Assembly (NCBI GenBank): GCA_921293015.1
Contig: OV121089.1
Span: 42,146,520-42,210,519 of the forward strand
DNA: 64,000 nucleotides
From: Phorcus lineatus
Taxonomy: Eukaryota; Mollusca; Gastropoda; Trochida; Trochidae
Reading direction: 5' to 3'
Below are positions 10,083 through 22,100 of this stretch, one piece after another. The number at the start of each line of letters is the position of its first letter. Position 1 is the first letter of the stretch. The position numbers were made by a program, and so were the translations under genes. The notes beneath the pieces were generated by a model. The model was given only the letters and a program-made list of their open reading frames with translations, had not been told where the DNA came from and ran no database searches.

Positions 10083-13000
10083 TCAATGATAAGACCCAGA
10101 GTTGACATAGTAGGGTGGCATACTCTTTTCATCCACTTCCTGCGTCTCCTGTTTGAGGAAGAAAAAGATGGCAGCCCCGATGAGAAACAGCATTCCCCCG
10201 AATGTTATTCCGTAAGTCCAGTCGTAGCTGAACTCTTCCAGGTCGTCCTGGTCCTCGCGGTGGATCTGCTCCGTGAACTTGACCGGGAACACGATCAGCG
10301 CTATCAGTAGCACGATCGCTGCACGTAGGGAGAGAAATTGTGTGAATCTATGAAAAAATATCTTTTTTCCATTATTGAATGAGAATCTCCTCAGTATTCT
10401 TGACAATTGCAAAATGAGCGCTGAAGGGTAGGAAATAGTTTTGTATGTTAGGGTTAATTCATGGGGCTCTATTTTATTGTTATTAGATGGGGCTCTCCTT
10501 AGTGACCTTGATCACTGCACAATGATCGTTATAAAAAGCAGGATCACTCAAGGTTTAGAAAAAGCTAGTTGTGAATGTGCTAGATTATTAAGTAATACAT
10601 GTGGGTCGTCAGGGAAATACAGGACGATGTTACATACCCGAGACAAGGGCGATTACTCCTGCAATGATGTAGACAATCCTCTTGCGTGTACACAATCCAA
10701 CGATTCCAAGACACACAGTTCCTACAGCCCCGAACAAGCCAATGAGAGACAGCGCTGCACATGCATCCCTCCATGCTGGGGAACAACAGAAAATCAAACA
10801 CATGGAACAGACACAGACACTGCAACTTTAACAAAAGCTGACAGGACCAACCAGTAGTGAGACTTTTCTGTTTTTGGCTTTGGCCAGAGGGATATCTCTT
10901 TGACTAAATTGTTAGAGTGTAGGGGTGGGCGATATAACCGGTATACCGGTATATTGCGATTCAAATTACTGAATATATCGTATCAGGGTACAGTGTCCAA
11001 GAACCGGTACAGGCGATACGTTCGGCAATTTCCATGAGCATCAGTCGGCGACGCCTGTCACTAAACAGCAAGTCGAAAAACTAAAAGGGTCACAGACTAT
11101 TAAACACTTTCGTATTTGTAAACGAGTATTTGACTATTTGCATTATATATTATATATTATAATATTTTAAATTGACAAATTGTTGCCAGTTGGACCTCAA
11201 TCGTTTTAGATTTAAATGTGTTTGCTGCCATCCTTTAAGTTTTAATGATACTCTGAGACTGAGTAATTTATATGAAACAACTTGAATGTTGCTCAAAGGC
11301 AAGAGGTCCTTAGCCTTTACTCTATAGGTTGACAAAGTGGATATCTACAATGAGAGTTTGGGATTTACCTATTAGTGCTATTACCTACTTTTGAAAGAAC
11401 TATAAGCTGAGATTTGGAAAACAATAAAAACTTTGACACAAATGTAACATATCCGTTGTTTTTTAATTTGTTAAATACTTATTATTTAATACCGTGCCAT
11501 GAATATGATAACAGAATAACTATTGATTGATTCAAGTTACCATTTGTAATGTTTGGTAGTAATTTACAGTCCCAAAACCCAACTGCACTTCTGGCAATAT
11601 ATTGTAATAGGTATCACATTACGGCATCAAATATCGCAATATATTGCAATACATTTTTTCTGGCAATACCCAACCCTAGTAGAGTGTAGGACTCTCACCC
11701 GGAGGTGCCGGGTTCAAATCCCGCGGGAGGTGATCTCACAATCACTTCTGTTACAGGTAGTTACCAACCAATAATATGACTTTTCTATAATGGGTTGTTC
11801 CCAGTAATATGAATTTTCTGTTATGGGTATACGTACTTACTGGTACAGAGACCTTTCTATTATGTGTTAAACACTTCAGATCTAATTTGATCTAATCTCT
11901 CTGAAGTGGGAACATGATGGCATCCATTAAATTGCAAAAACTGTATAAAGTGTCTGAGAACTTATACTCAAGTGACATACCTGTCTCGACGCAGACCCTG
12001 AGTGCCGAGGTGACAACATGACAGTCAGTCCAGAGCCCCCATGTCTTCCAGTTGTCGCTCCCCGCCTGGAACTTGACCTCCACCCACCTCTCTGCAGATA
12101 CCCCGATAATCACCAGCAGCACTGCGATCGCAGCGAAGATCGTGGCTATCAACTGGAAAAGAGGATATCAACTTTAATGTTAAAGGCTTATCAAGCTGGT
12201 AAAACATTTTTATCGTTACATTATGTCTTTCCCTTGATCGCCAAAGATATTGCAAATGCAGCAAAGATATGGCTATCAACTAGAAAAGAGTAAATTGACT
12301 TAAGTTTTCATCAAGGTGATAAAATGAAGATTTTGTTCCCTTATTCCTTAACGAAAGAGTCAAATTCCACGGACAGATCTTTGGTGCATCAATAAGTACA
12401 TGACCCTGAAGATGAACTGGAAAAGAGGAAATTCAAATTATCTAAAAGCTCTTTCGATTATTTGATAAATTAGAAGCATTTGTTTTTCCAAGTTAGAAAC
12501 TATATCCTTTTAATTCTCAAACCTGTTTAGCTCTTCCATACTCTTTTCGCAATGACTGATTGTAGCAAAAGTTCTAATAGGAGCTTTAAACTAGATAAGA
12601 TCAAACAAAATTAAATCTTGAAACTTTTACAAAGTCAATTAGACGAAGAACAGTATCCCTAATCGCCATTTGAGAAGTGCAATTGCATTAAAGATTTCAG
12701 TATCAACTGACAAAAAGGGATTCAATATTTTTAGCTATTTCAAAGCTAGTAATATTTCTTTAAACCAAACATGTGACAAGTATAATTGCAAGAACTGGAT
12801 CTTGATGGATACATCAAAGATTGTATCAGATCAACTGATAATAAGAAATTTATCAAGCTTTCACCAAGCTATGATAACATGGCCAACATTTTCATTTATC
12901 CCCATAATCTACACCAGAGCTGTGACAATATAATTCATCAACAGATTCAGAGAAATCAAACTTTGTATGTACATGTGGCAGTGTGAGGTGAAAATCATTA

Positions 13001-14265
13001 CCACTGGTTTTGACTAGCGGGATATCCTGATTTTAGCTGAATCTGTGGAGTGTGTGATTCCCAGGTTCGAATCCTGCTAAATTCTGAGGTGATCACACAA
13101 TCCCTTCTGTTTCATCCAAGCCACCGTCGTAATATCAGATCAGAACTAGTATTTAATATTACTTAACATAAAGTCCTTTTCAGGTTTTAAACTTTTGATC
13201 CTCAGGGGAAGGCCTGCTTATTGTGTCCATATTTAAAAATATATTACTAAAACTTACTGGCAGGGTCCCCAAATCTTTTGGTACTTTTAAGATTAACTTG
13301 GAAAATGTCATATCACTTTTTTAAAACCACTGAATTATCACACATGAACTTAAACATTATACAAAATAACACTTTCCTTTACACCATATAAGTATCAATT
13401 ATAATTCTCACTAGGTGCCTAGCTTATGCTCATAATGAAATTGGAAAGCAGGTTTTCTAAATGTCTTGTAGCTTTGCTCACATAAAAACATATTATGTAT
13501 TGACAAAGTACAGTATTATACAGTGAATACAGTATTAATACAGTGAATGATAAACTTTGAACCTGACCATTTAGGCAATTATAATGATTATCTAACTCCC
13601 TGGACAATTTCAAGCTTGTCAGGTTCAACATATGAAGGTTACCAAAACATATGAGTCACAATGTTCAACATGGTCATTAAATGGTTCAAGCTTGTATGAG
13701 GCAACACATAACAATGTTATATACAGACACAGCGGGGGTCAATACAAAGCTTATCAACTCTCCAAGTATAAACATTGTCAAACTTTGTTGCATTTAGCTC
13801 TTTAACAAAGTTCTAACAAAGGTGTTACACCAGAATAGAGCTTTATTATCATACCAACTATGAATTCTTTCAAAACAATCTATTACATTGGGAAATAACA
13901 ATCCTTTTCCATGTAAAATTTTACTATAAAATACTTAAAAACATTACCTTAATTATCAATAAACCTATCTCATAGACAAGAAATTGCTCCACAATTTTGA
14001 CCACATTATCACCATGGAGTCAGTTGTTTCCTTATGTAACTTGAAAATAGCCGAATAAAGCAAAATACAAAAAAATTTTGAAGATTAAAATTCATTGAAA
14101 TAAGGTTGTATTTCATAAACCATTCTTCATTTAATCGTAGTCAGCACTGCAATTAGTGATAGAAAATCAATCATATATAAAAATGTCATTCATAATAAAC
14201 TCTTTGACAGCGCCTACCTTGTAGCCATTGTGTATGAAGTGTACTGTATAGGAAGAGGAGGACAT
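10083..14265 (-). CDS. Claudin/PMP22-like four-pass membrane protein (4 exons)
   Basis: Exons on the minus strand are 14265-14218, 12152-11981, 10775-10638 and 10318-10083, joined at phases 0, 1 and 1 to give exactly 197 codons plus stop. Each junction has a good donor (gtaggc, gtatgt, gtatgt) and an AG acceptor. Exon 1 encodes MSSSSYTVHFIHNGYK. Exon 2 gives TM1 (about residues 17-36) and an extracellular loop with the claudin-type signature W..WGLW..C....RVC. Exon 3 gives TM2 and the start of TM3. Exon 4 completes TM3, an acidic second loop, TM4, and a short tail ending SGSYH. Size and topology match the claudin superfamily, whose members form paracellular junctions or act as membrane adaptors; the exact subfamily is not determined. 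The C-terminus does not end in the usual YV-type PDZ ligand. Introns host SINEs, an hAT-like insertion and decayed exon copies. Confidence 0.85.
10872..11790 (+). mobile_element. tRNA-derived SINE, split by an hAT-like insertion
   Basis: The two halves are 10872-10920 and 11680-11790. The right half carries a B-box-like GGTTCAAATCC. Rejoined across the insertion, the order of motifs (CCAGAGGGATATC, GAGTGT, B box, GGTGATCTCACAATC) matches the related copy at 13008-13140. It lies in the intron between claudin exons 2 and 3. Confidence 0.7.
10921..11679. mobile_element. Non-autonomous hAT-like element with 8-bp target duplication
   Basis: A 759-bp insertion flanked by TAGAGTGT at 10913-10920 and 11680-11687. 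The ends are AGGGGTGGGC and, in reverse complement, CTAGGGTTGGGTATTGCC, resembling hAT termini. Subterminal TATATTGCGAT and ATCGCAATATA are inverted relative to each other. No transposase frame is present. The 8-bp duplication and end sequence support hAT. Confidence 0.82.
12153..12840 (-). repeat. Decayed tandem copies of the claudin exon 2 5' part, in intron 1
   Basis: The true exon begins after ttttccag with TTGATAGCCACGATCTTCGC. Minus-strand look-alikes start at 12279 (after cttttctag, TTGATAGCCATATCTTTGC), 12706 (after tttgtcag, TTGATACTGAAATCTTTAA) and 12834 (after attatcag, TTGATCTGATACAATCTTT). A weaker one starts at 12416 (after ttttccag). Spacing is about 127-145 bp or a multiple. 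All have lost the reading frame or the downstream part. They look like an old tandem duplication of acceptor plus exon start that has decayed. Confidence 0.65.
13008..13140 (+). mobile_element. tRNA-derived SINE, second copy of the 10.9-11.8 kb family
   Basis: It carries GACTAGCGGGATATC, a B-box-like GGTTCGAATCC and GGTGATCACACAATCCC, collinear with the split copy at 10872-11790. It lies in claudin intron 1. Confidence 0.6.
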
Positions 14266-14292
14266 GCTGTCAGTGCCTTTCCGTGGAATGTT

Positions 14293-15110
14293 ACAGTAAC
14301 GCTGTCTGCATCTAGCTCATGATGCTATTGTTTCTCTGCCAGCTCTACACGCAACATCAACATTAACCCTTTACATGCTAGAGGAAAAATCCCTCTACAA
14401 AAAGTCTGCATTGAAGGAATGTTACTTTAATTCCCATGGCATGTATCTTCCTTGAACCTATTGTTTCTCTGCCAGCTTCACCCGCAACATCAACATTAAC
14501 CCTTTACATGCTAGAGGAAGAATCCTTCTACAAAGTGTCTACAGATAGGAATGTTACTTTAATTCCCATGGCATGTAGCTTCCTTGATCCTATTGTTTCT
14601 CTGCCAGCTTTACACGTAACATCAATATTAATCCTTTTCATGCTATACGAGGAATCTTATCTACTGAGATTCTACACCAAGGAATGTTACTTTAATTTTC
14701 ATGACATGAAACTTACTTCATTCTATTTTTCCTCTGCCTAAGCTCTACATGCAACATCAACATTAACCCTCTACATGCTAGGGGAATAAGCCTTTCTACT
14801 TTGCCTCTACATCTCCAAATGTATCATTAATTCTTTTGGTATGTAACTTTTAATCTATTTTTCTTCTGCCAGCTCTACACACAATATCAATATTAACCCT
14901 TTTCATGCTTGATGAGGAAAGCTTTCTATATAGACTTTACACTAAGGAATGTTTGTAAATGGCATCTTGCTTAAAGTTATTGTTTCTACGACAGCTCTAT
15001 ATATCAATATTCACCCTTTCCATTCTAGGCTAGAAATTCTGTCCACTTTGAACACTGGGGATTATTGCCATGCATAACATAAAGCTATTCGGTTCATAAT
15101 ATTCGACATT
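14293..15110. repeat. About 132-bp tandem array, progressively degenerate, upstream of claudin exon 1
   Basis: Units begin with TATTGTTTCTCTGCC or variants at 14326, 14459, 14591, 14724, 14856, 14978 and 15086. They share CATCAACATTAACCCTTT, CATGCTAGAGGAA and GGAATGTTACTTTAATT. The first three units are most alike and later ones drift. The array starts within 30 bases of the claudin-like ATG, so it overlaps its 5' UTR or promoter. Confidence 0.85.
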
Positions 15111-17930
15111 AACTTTAACTCTTCATCTGCTACATGAGTGGAAGTCTCTACATCATGGAATCGATGTTGTAGAAACTTTTCTCTCCATGTAGTGCTGAGA
15201 GGATTCAATTGTGCATTCTTAACAAAAGACCATTTCTAATGAGATGACAAAAGAGAATCTCAATTAGAAAAGAAATGGAGACTCCAGTAATAGAAACACA
15301 GGTTCTGGACATGGAATATCTACTTTTCTTGGCATGTGCAATTGCTATGCCTTTTCAACTTGCAATTAGGGTAATGCCACTGTAACTAAATAATTAATTT
15401 AGAATTCTTGCTTAGCCAGCACAGTTGCTGTTGTCAATGATTTCCGACGTTTCTGTACTTGAAACCCATATTAACGACATGCATGAGACACAAAGTAAAT
15501 ACACCCATGCTGAAGTAGATTTAATATTTGAATACAAATTGATTTGATTGATAAAAAATGGTACTTGGCAGATCAATATACAAACAATGCTACGCTAGTC
15601 TAACAACCCATACAATTTTCTCAATTTTCTTTTTAAATGCTTTGGAATATAAAGACCGATGACAAAATTGCTGGCTACTTTTCATGTGTATCTGTATGCA
15701 AATGTTTTTATTGAGAGTAGTCAAGATCAGTCAGAGGCAATTCATATTATCAAAAGATATACATATATCATACAACAGGTCTGAGGATAATTCTTGTGGC
15801 TGTAGTTTCAGCAACAAGCACAACTTTGCTTACCGGTATATAAGCATGATGAAACAGACGAATTTTCAGTTTATTTTGTTAATTCTTTACATTACATTCA
15901 TTGACATATACGTATATACTTTTTATTAGGAGATAATGTAAATGCCGACAAACAAGTTGTTTTCTTGTCTACCAAGGGCAGTTAACTGTATTAGCGTATT
16001 GTGCAATCATATTTCAAAACCACTGACAAATTTATAATATAGTCAATTACACTTCAGCCAGTCACAGACATCCTATTTTACAAGGTTTACACAAGATAGG
16101 GCAGCTTTGTGAAGGATATTGTAAATCATGTTACGGTATGGGTTCTAATTTCAAAACAGGTCCTAAATACTTCGAGTCACTGCAGCCACAAGATTTACAA
16201 CATACATGAAGTGTATGATCAGTTTCAAAATAAATTTAGTGGTTCATTCCACTGATAGCAGTACTTTTATGACAGTCCTTCTGGAGACTGAAATATTTAT
16301 GGTAACAATTCCAAACCACATTAAGTCACTTTCAACAGTAATATTTTCATACCACTTTCAAAGTCTATGGAAATATGATTTCTTGATTACGCTTTTCATT
16401 CCAGTTTATACATGCATGTTATAAACTATGTGTACATGATCAAAACAAAACCAAGTTAAAACATATTACAAAATGCTACAGTATTACAAGGCATTGAAGA
16501 CTAGTCATTGTAATTTGTAAACTCTCTATCCATACATATAGTTTACTCTCATAATGTTGTTAAATTAGTAAATGTACAGCACCTTTTTTATGTCATTTTC
16601 CTCAAAATAAAAATGGGAGACCAGATGCTGATAGGTCATACTTTTAAAGTAATAACTTTATTTAATCAGCCAAGACATTCAATCCATTTGATGTATAGCT
16701 CACGATAAGATGTGTATTTGCATAAGCTACGCAAAATAAGAGATGAATAAATTTTAAATGCCTGTGTATCAAAAATCACTAAAACTTAGTGACATTTATG
16801 CTAGATGAAAAAATAACAATGCATATTTAATCAAAACATGAAAACATTATGCACATCTTATTACACAGATATTATCAGATGTTCATGAGAATATCTAAAC
16901 ATCGAAAGTTTCATCTTTATGTATTCTGATTAAACTTGTTTAAAACGTAAATATTCTTTTATTGTTGTAATAGGAGTTTGAATACCTTTTTTTTAACTGC
17001 TTTTGGGGCTTCTTGATTTATATGCACCTGCATTAATAATACATTATTTCTTTACTATATTCAAATTTTCGGTTACTGAATGAGTTGCAATCATAAACAG
17101 TCACTTGCAACAGATAACTATATAATTTTTAATGTTAATATTACATTTTATACATTTTATTATTTAGTCTGTTCTATCATATATTTTTCATATTGACTTT
17201 CAAAAATACTTACTGATTAATCTGGTATAAAGACAAAGTTAGATTTTACATTTTTGCATTTATATGTACACAAATTTTGCTTTTAAAGTCAATACGCATT
17301 GGTATCAAAAAGTGTGAATAAGCACATGCAATAAACCCACTGAATCATACCCAACAACAGGTTATCTTGAGCTCTGTGATGAATATATGTCTAAGGCTTA
17401 AGTCAAAGTTTTGAACTTCTTGGTGTATCATATATGCCATATGCATTAAGGGATTGTTTCCTTCAATACACATCATAAAAATTACATTTAATATGATTAC
17501 CTTTGACACAAGTTCTGTCCGACTGTGAGTGACAAATTGACAATTGATCAATTGAACAGACACACTCCTAGAAACCAATCCTGTCTATTATGAAGCAATT
17601 TTATTCAATTACATTTAAAAAGGTTAAAAAGGGATGGAAAGAGGTTATGTCCAGATAGAGTAAAGTTGAACAAAGAGAGCTTTTGTTTTAGATCCACGAC
17701 AAACTGAAAACTGTATTTCATTAAAACTCTAGATATTTGTTCCAGGATAGCATGATAGTTTAGCCTGATATGGGGTATTTATCAGTCTTAAATATTACAT
17801 TACTCTTAGCAAATCCTTGACTTGGTAGAAGGATCATAATCATATATTGAGTTAAGATAAGAGAATCATAGTAATTTCCAGAAGAAGTCAGCAAAAAATA
17901 CTGACTAGTGTGCTTGAAAACAGTAAAAGG
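15111..17930. other. Upstream of the claudin-like gene, nothing recognised
   Basis: AT-rich non-coding sequence. Short open frames (for example at 15684-15929 and 16206-16424) have no recognisable motifs and no splice context that I trust. Confidence 0.5.
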
Positions 17931-18233
17931 ATCAGATCATGATTCAAATCTGGCTTCGGATCAAGAGGTCTGTGGTTCGAATCCAACCAGGGGCTCGGCA
18001 ACTTTGTCTGCAGTAGAGAACTGTTCTACATGCAGTAAGGTTTGGGTGCAATGCTACACTGAATTTCAGCACAGTCCCACCCATGGTTCGCTAGTTCCAG
18101 CCGATGCTCACAGGTTTCACTGCAATACACAGCCACAATAGTGTTGCAGGCTTTCTGCCTGAAATAATCAAAGCGGCTGCGATATAAGTGAAATACTCTT
18201 GAAAGCGGCGTTAAACACCAAATCACCTGACCT
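17931..18233 (+). mobile_element. tRNA-derived SINE, family A copy 1
   Basis: Box B GGTTCGAATCC is at 17974-17984, followed by a shared body (TCTGCAGTAGAGAACTGTTC, GTTCGCTAGTTCCAGCC, TGCAGGCTTTCTGCCTG) and the tail GATATAAGTGAAATACTCTT then GCGGCGTTAAACACC. Other copies are at 26579-26710, 38790-39085 and 52562-52850. Confidence 0.8.
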
Positions 18234-18334
18234 GATTCAAATCAACTTTGTTTTGGGGAATAAAAGTTTACAAAATATGACAATGCTTTGTAAAATTAAT
18301 TGTTTTGGGGTTTACTCTTCTTTTCATCATGATC

Positions 18335-18395
18335 AAGGCTCAAGATAATTATTCGAACTCAGGGGTATTTTGCTTTTGTTGAAATAGGGTTAGGA
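18335..18395. repeat. Short dispersed repeat fragment
   Basis: The block around AGATAATTATTCGAACTC and GGGGTATTT recurs, about 80 percent alike, at about 46262-46310. The element type is unknown. Confidence 0.4.
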
Positions 18396-18865
18396 TTAGC
18401 TGAACCATAAGTCATCCATGAATTTCTGTCTTTCCTCATTAGGGAAGTGAATAGGATGAACTATCAAGTCTAATTATTACCTGCCTGAACACAGAGCGTA
18501 CAGAAATATGTTTATCTTCATGGTTCAAATAACATTGCTCACAGCAGTTACAGCTACTGGTCTTATTTACAAATAGCATAGAGCAGATGGTTGTCCTAGT
18601 AATAAACCTGACATAGACAGTCATACAGGGTTCAAGACTATGACTGTCTTAGACTGATCAATGTAAATACCATAAGATGCTTATTTTAAGAGCAGTAGCT
18701 TTCAATCAACTAAAATTTAATGATGTCACTCTAATTAAGAAATCTTTTCAGATTTCTAGACTATTTAAAAAGATTTTTCTATTTTCAAACCTCATATAAG
18801 AAATATAAGATTTACCTGAGTATCTTACAGCATTCAGGAATTTTAAAGTTCTAAATACTAGTTCA

Positions 18866-19138
18866 AATAATACTAGACAATTCTTATGGATAACTTCTTT
18901 ATTTGATATCTCACTCGACCCCACTCAACTCAACAAAGAAATCAACCATCTAAAAACAACCTTCATTTCTCTCAACGACTACCCAAGACAACTGGTTGAA
19001 TAAACCATCTCCACCACCCTCCACCAGCAGAACGACCGCCCACCTAAACCGGAAACATCCCCGATCCGCGTTAACATCCCGTCTCAAGTGAGATATCAAA
19101 TAAAGAAGTTGTTATCCTTAAGAATTGTCTAGTATTAT
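18866..19138 (+). mobile_element. Inverted-repeat element enclosing a Penelope-like coding fragment
   Basis: The left arm 18866-18914 and right arm 19086-19138 are near-perfect reverse complements (AATAATACTAGACAATTCTT at the outer end). The unique centre, read on the plus strand, translates to EINHLKTTFISLNDYPRQLVE, one stop, then a proline-rich piece and SPIRVNIP. An HLK..F..N.YP block before a linker resembles the end of the reverse transcriptase region of Penelope-type retroelements; this assignment rests on motif memory only. The fragment is short and broken by a stop, so it is dead. Confidence 0.55.
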
Positions 19139-20107
19139 TACCCCAACTTCAAAATTCCTTTGAAGAATTTAGATGAAATAAATCAGAATCCTGACTGAAA
19201 TGATAACAAAGGAAAAACAGTGCTACCAAATCAAATTAGTCGAGAGCAAAATGATTCTGTCAAATGTAAACCTACATGTACCAAAATTTATGTAATTTAG
19301 TGTAAATAAATGTGATGGGTATTTGAGTGAAGCAATGTCTTCACTAGTACCCGACAAACAGAATGAATGACAGTTCATGTCATAATATAGGTGGGAATCT
19401 CTTAGACCACCGTCTCAAAATGTTTAGATAGTGGAATCTGACTCTGGTGGATGTGCCCTCCAGGACCCAAGTCTTGCTGCTATTTTATACCTGGTCGTGA
19501 GTCTACCTGAGGGAGGGTTAACAAGATGGAATGCAGAAGCCTCAGGAAGCTAGGGGAGAAGACAGCATTATGTTGGGACTAACATTGTTGTTAAGGGGCT
19601 GAGACAAAGAATTGCAGATTGTAAACACAAACTGTTGACAAACGTCTTTCTTTAATCATGGGCAAATTGTCGGGGATTTGCTTACTTTGATGTGAATGGT
19701 TGCACCGAAACCCCTGCCATGACCTTTCTATTTTTGTTCTCTGAGGTTATGAATGCAATAGATTTTATATTTCATTTTTAAGTAAAACAATTCTAAAATG
19801 ATAACTTCTGTAAACAACAAGAGAAAATTCTGGATTGCTGGATTAAACAAACTTTTGAACTAAATTACTTGTTTTGCTTGATAGAAATTATTTTTATATT
19901 GACAACCAGAGATCTTATAGATTACACACAGTAAGAAGTGACAATCTGATCCAAAAATATCTGGCACTAGATGATCAATAAACTAAAGGGAGTTTGGGGT
20001 TGGCTCATGAGAGAAAAAGAAAATTTTGAGAAAAGCATTATTAAATGAATTTTGAAGTTTCCAGCTCAGTATCAGTATGTACTTATCATTCCAACTATTT
20101 ACTAAAC
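19139..20107. other. Intergenic, nothing recognised
   Basis: No exon or repeat family is recognised in this AT-rich stretch. Confidence 0.45.
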
Positions 20108-20717
20108 CTTGATTCAGTAAGAGGTAGGAACATTAATTATCTTTTTTTATCACAACAATTAACAAATAACAAGTATTTCACATCATACCTGGGAAGTTGA
20201 ATATTGGGAAAAATTTAAAACAGTATCTTATCTTGATTCAGTAAAAAGTAGGAACATTAATTATCTTCTTCTTTTTTTACAGCAATTAGTAAATAACAAG
20301 TATTTCACATCAAATCTATGAAGTTAAAGGAAAAAGCATCTTATCTTGATTCAGTAAGAAGTAGGAACATTAAATATATAGTTTCTATCACAACAATTAA
20401 CAAATAACAAGTATTTCACATCATACCTAGGAAGTTAAATATTGGGAATAAGAGAAAACAGTATCTTATCTTGATTCAGTAAGAAGTAGGAACATTAATT
20501 ATCTTCTTTTTTTTTACAGCAATTAGTAAATAACAAGTATTTCACATCAAATCTATGAAGTTACATATTGGGAATAATAGAAAACAGTATCTTATCTTGC
20601 TTCAGTGAGAGGTAGAAACATCAATTATCTTTTTTTATCACAACAATTAACAAATAACAAGTATCTAACATCAAATCTACGTTTTGTTTGGAATAATAGA
20701 AAACAGTATCCTATCTA
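20108..20717. repeat. Five-copy tandem array, period 113-126 bp
   Basis: Units start with CTTGATTCAGTAAGA at 20108, 20232, 20345, 20470 and (CTTGCTTCAGTGAGA) 20596. Each contains GGAACATTAATTATCTT, CAATTA.CAAATAACAAGTA and CAGTATCTTAT. Units alternate between TATCACAAC and TTTACAGC variants, suggesting a two-unit higher-order step. Confidence 0.88.
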
Positions 20718-21248
20718 GAAATGTTTTTTTGCAGTTTATAAATTGTTTTTGGACTATAGAATAATAGGTACCCAGAGTTATATGTGGAGTTGAAAGCGGA
20801 CCTCAGTGAATGAAAATAATGGTACGACTCTAGGATCATTCAAATCAGAGACAGGGTGTGCCCCGATTAATGTGTTATCATTAGTAACTGCTTTCAATTA
20901 TGAGAAAAATGCTATGTCTTCTTTTTTTCTAGATTTAGGAAAATATCAACTGACTCATATTTAATTTTCATATCTATAAGATAGATGACTATTGATAAAA
21001 TGATTCATGTAGTCATAATGGATTCTCACATGTTTTTAACTTAAGTCTAATTTAGCAGGTAATTCAGTACTCCATTAGTAAATCTTGTTTTGTTATATAT
21101 AGTATTAATTCTTATTCATTACTGTTTCTATCTTATGTGCTTATTTCTATTAAATTGAGCTTTTAGCCTTCAGACCTATACTTACTCAACATTAATTTCA
21201 TCTTATGAAACCTAAATCTTATACCTTTATGTCACAACCTTGATTTAA

Positions 21249-21718
21249 AGTCAAGCCACTCCGTGAGTTGTTGGAGTCATGTATGCCAAACTTAATCAAT
21301 AGTGTCATTTGATCGCGAAGTATCGACTGTTACCAAAAAGACATTTCAATGCTTGTTGGTTTTTTACAGTGACAATATGAAGGTAGAACGTCACAATTAT
21401 TATCGGACACGGGACAGTGGCGCACGTCAAATAGTCAAACGTAATTTTGGAGACTTATCTAAAATAGCCAGGAGGGCAGTTAAGGATTGATAGTGTTTGT
21501 TAGGTTATATAACTAGTATCTATGTATATTGGACGTGATATCTACAACTCGGTGCCTTTATAAGGCTGTTTTTAGATTTTCATGGAAAACCAGTATTTGT
21601 CATGTATGTGTCTTTTGGACATGAAAAGTTAAGATGTTTTGATTTTATATCAGCACATATGACATTTAGGTTCGTATCAAAGGTAAATAATGTGTTATGA
21701 AAATCACGGAGTGGCTCT
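21249..21718 (+). mobile_element. TTAA-family MITE, copy 2 (full length)
   Basis: A 470-bp copy between TTAA at 21245-21248 and 21719-21722. The left end includes AGCCACTCCGTGAGTTGTTG and the right end TCACGGAGTGGCTCT. The interior keeps GATCGCGAAGTATCGA, a splice-acceptor-like TTTTTTACAG, and a short open frame through GTGACAATATGAAGGTAGAA. Confidence 0.88.
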
Positions 21719-22100
21719 TTAAGATTACGCTATTGGGTTCACGGGATCACTTGGTAATAATATCTTTGAGTATTCAAATAATACATTTTGGATATTTGAG
21801 ACCTTAAAAACCATGTTCATCATAAGAAATAATTTCCTGAGGAAGCAAACTGAAATACATATTGTAAAATATCACAACAATATTATTTTTGAAATGTTTG
21901 TTATGGTGATTAAAGAGATATCTATTTCACATGTGCCAACCACTTGGATATTTTTAAACATTGGACGTTTAGTTTGAAATTATAAAAACTATTATTCAAA
22001 GAGAGCAACAACTCCATGATTTTCACGACATTTTCTTTGCATTGGCACATGGCAACATTCCATATATGCTTATCAACATTCAAAACATCACATATGTTAA

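Noticed and set aside
11680..11740. Possible tRNA gene at the GGTTCAAATCC motif
   Set aside because: No closing acceptor stem and the same flanking body occurs in a second copy; it is a SINE.
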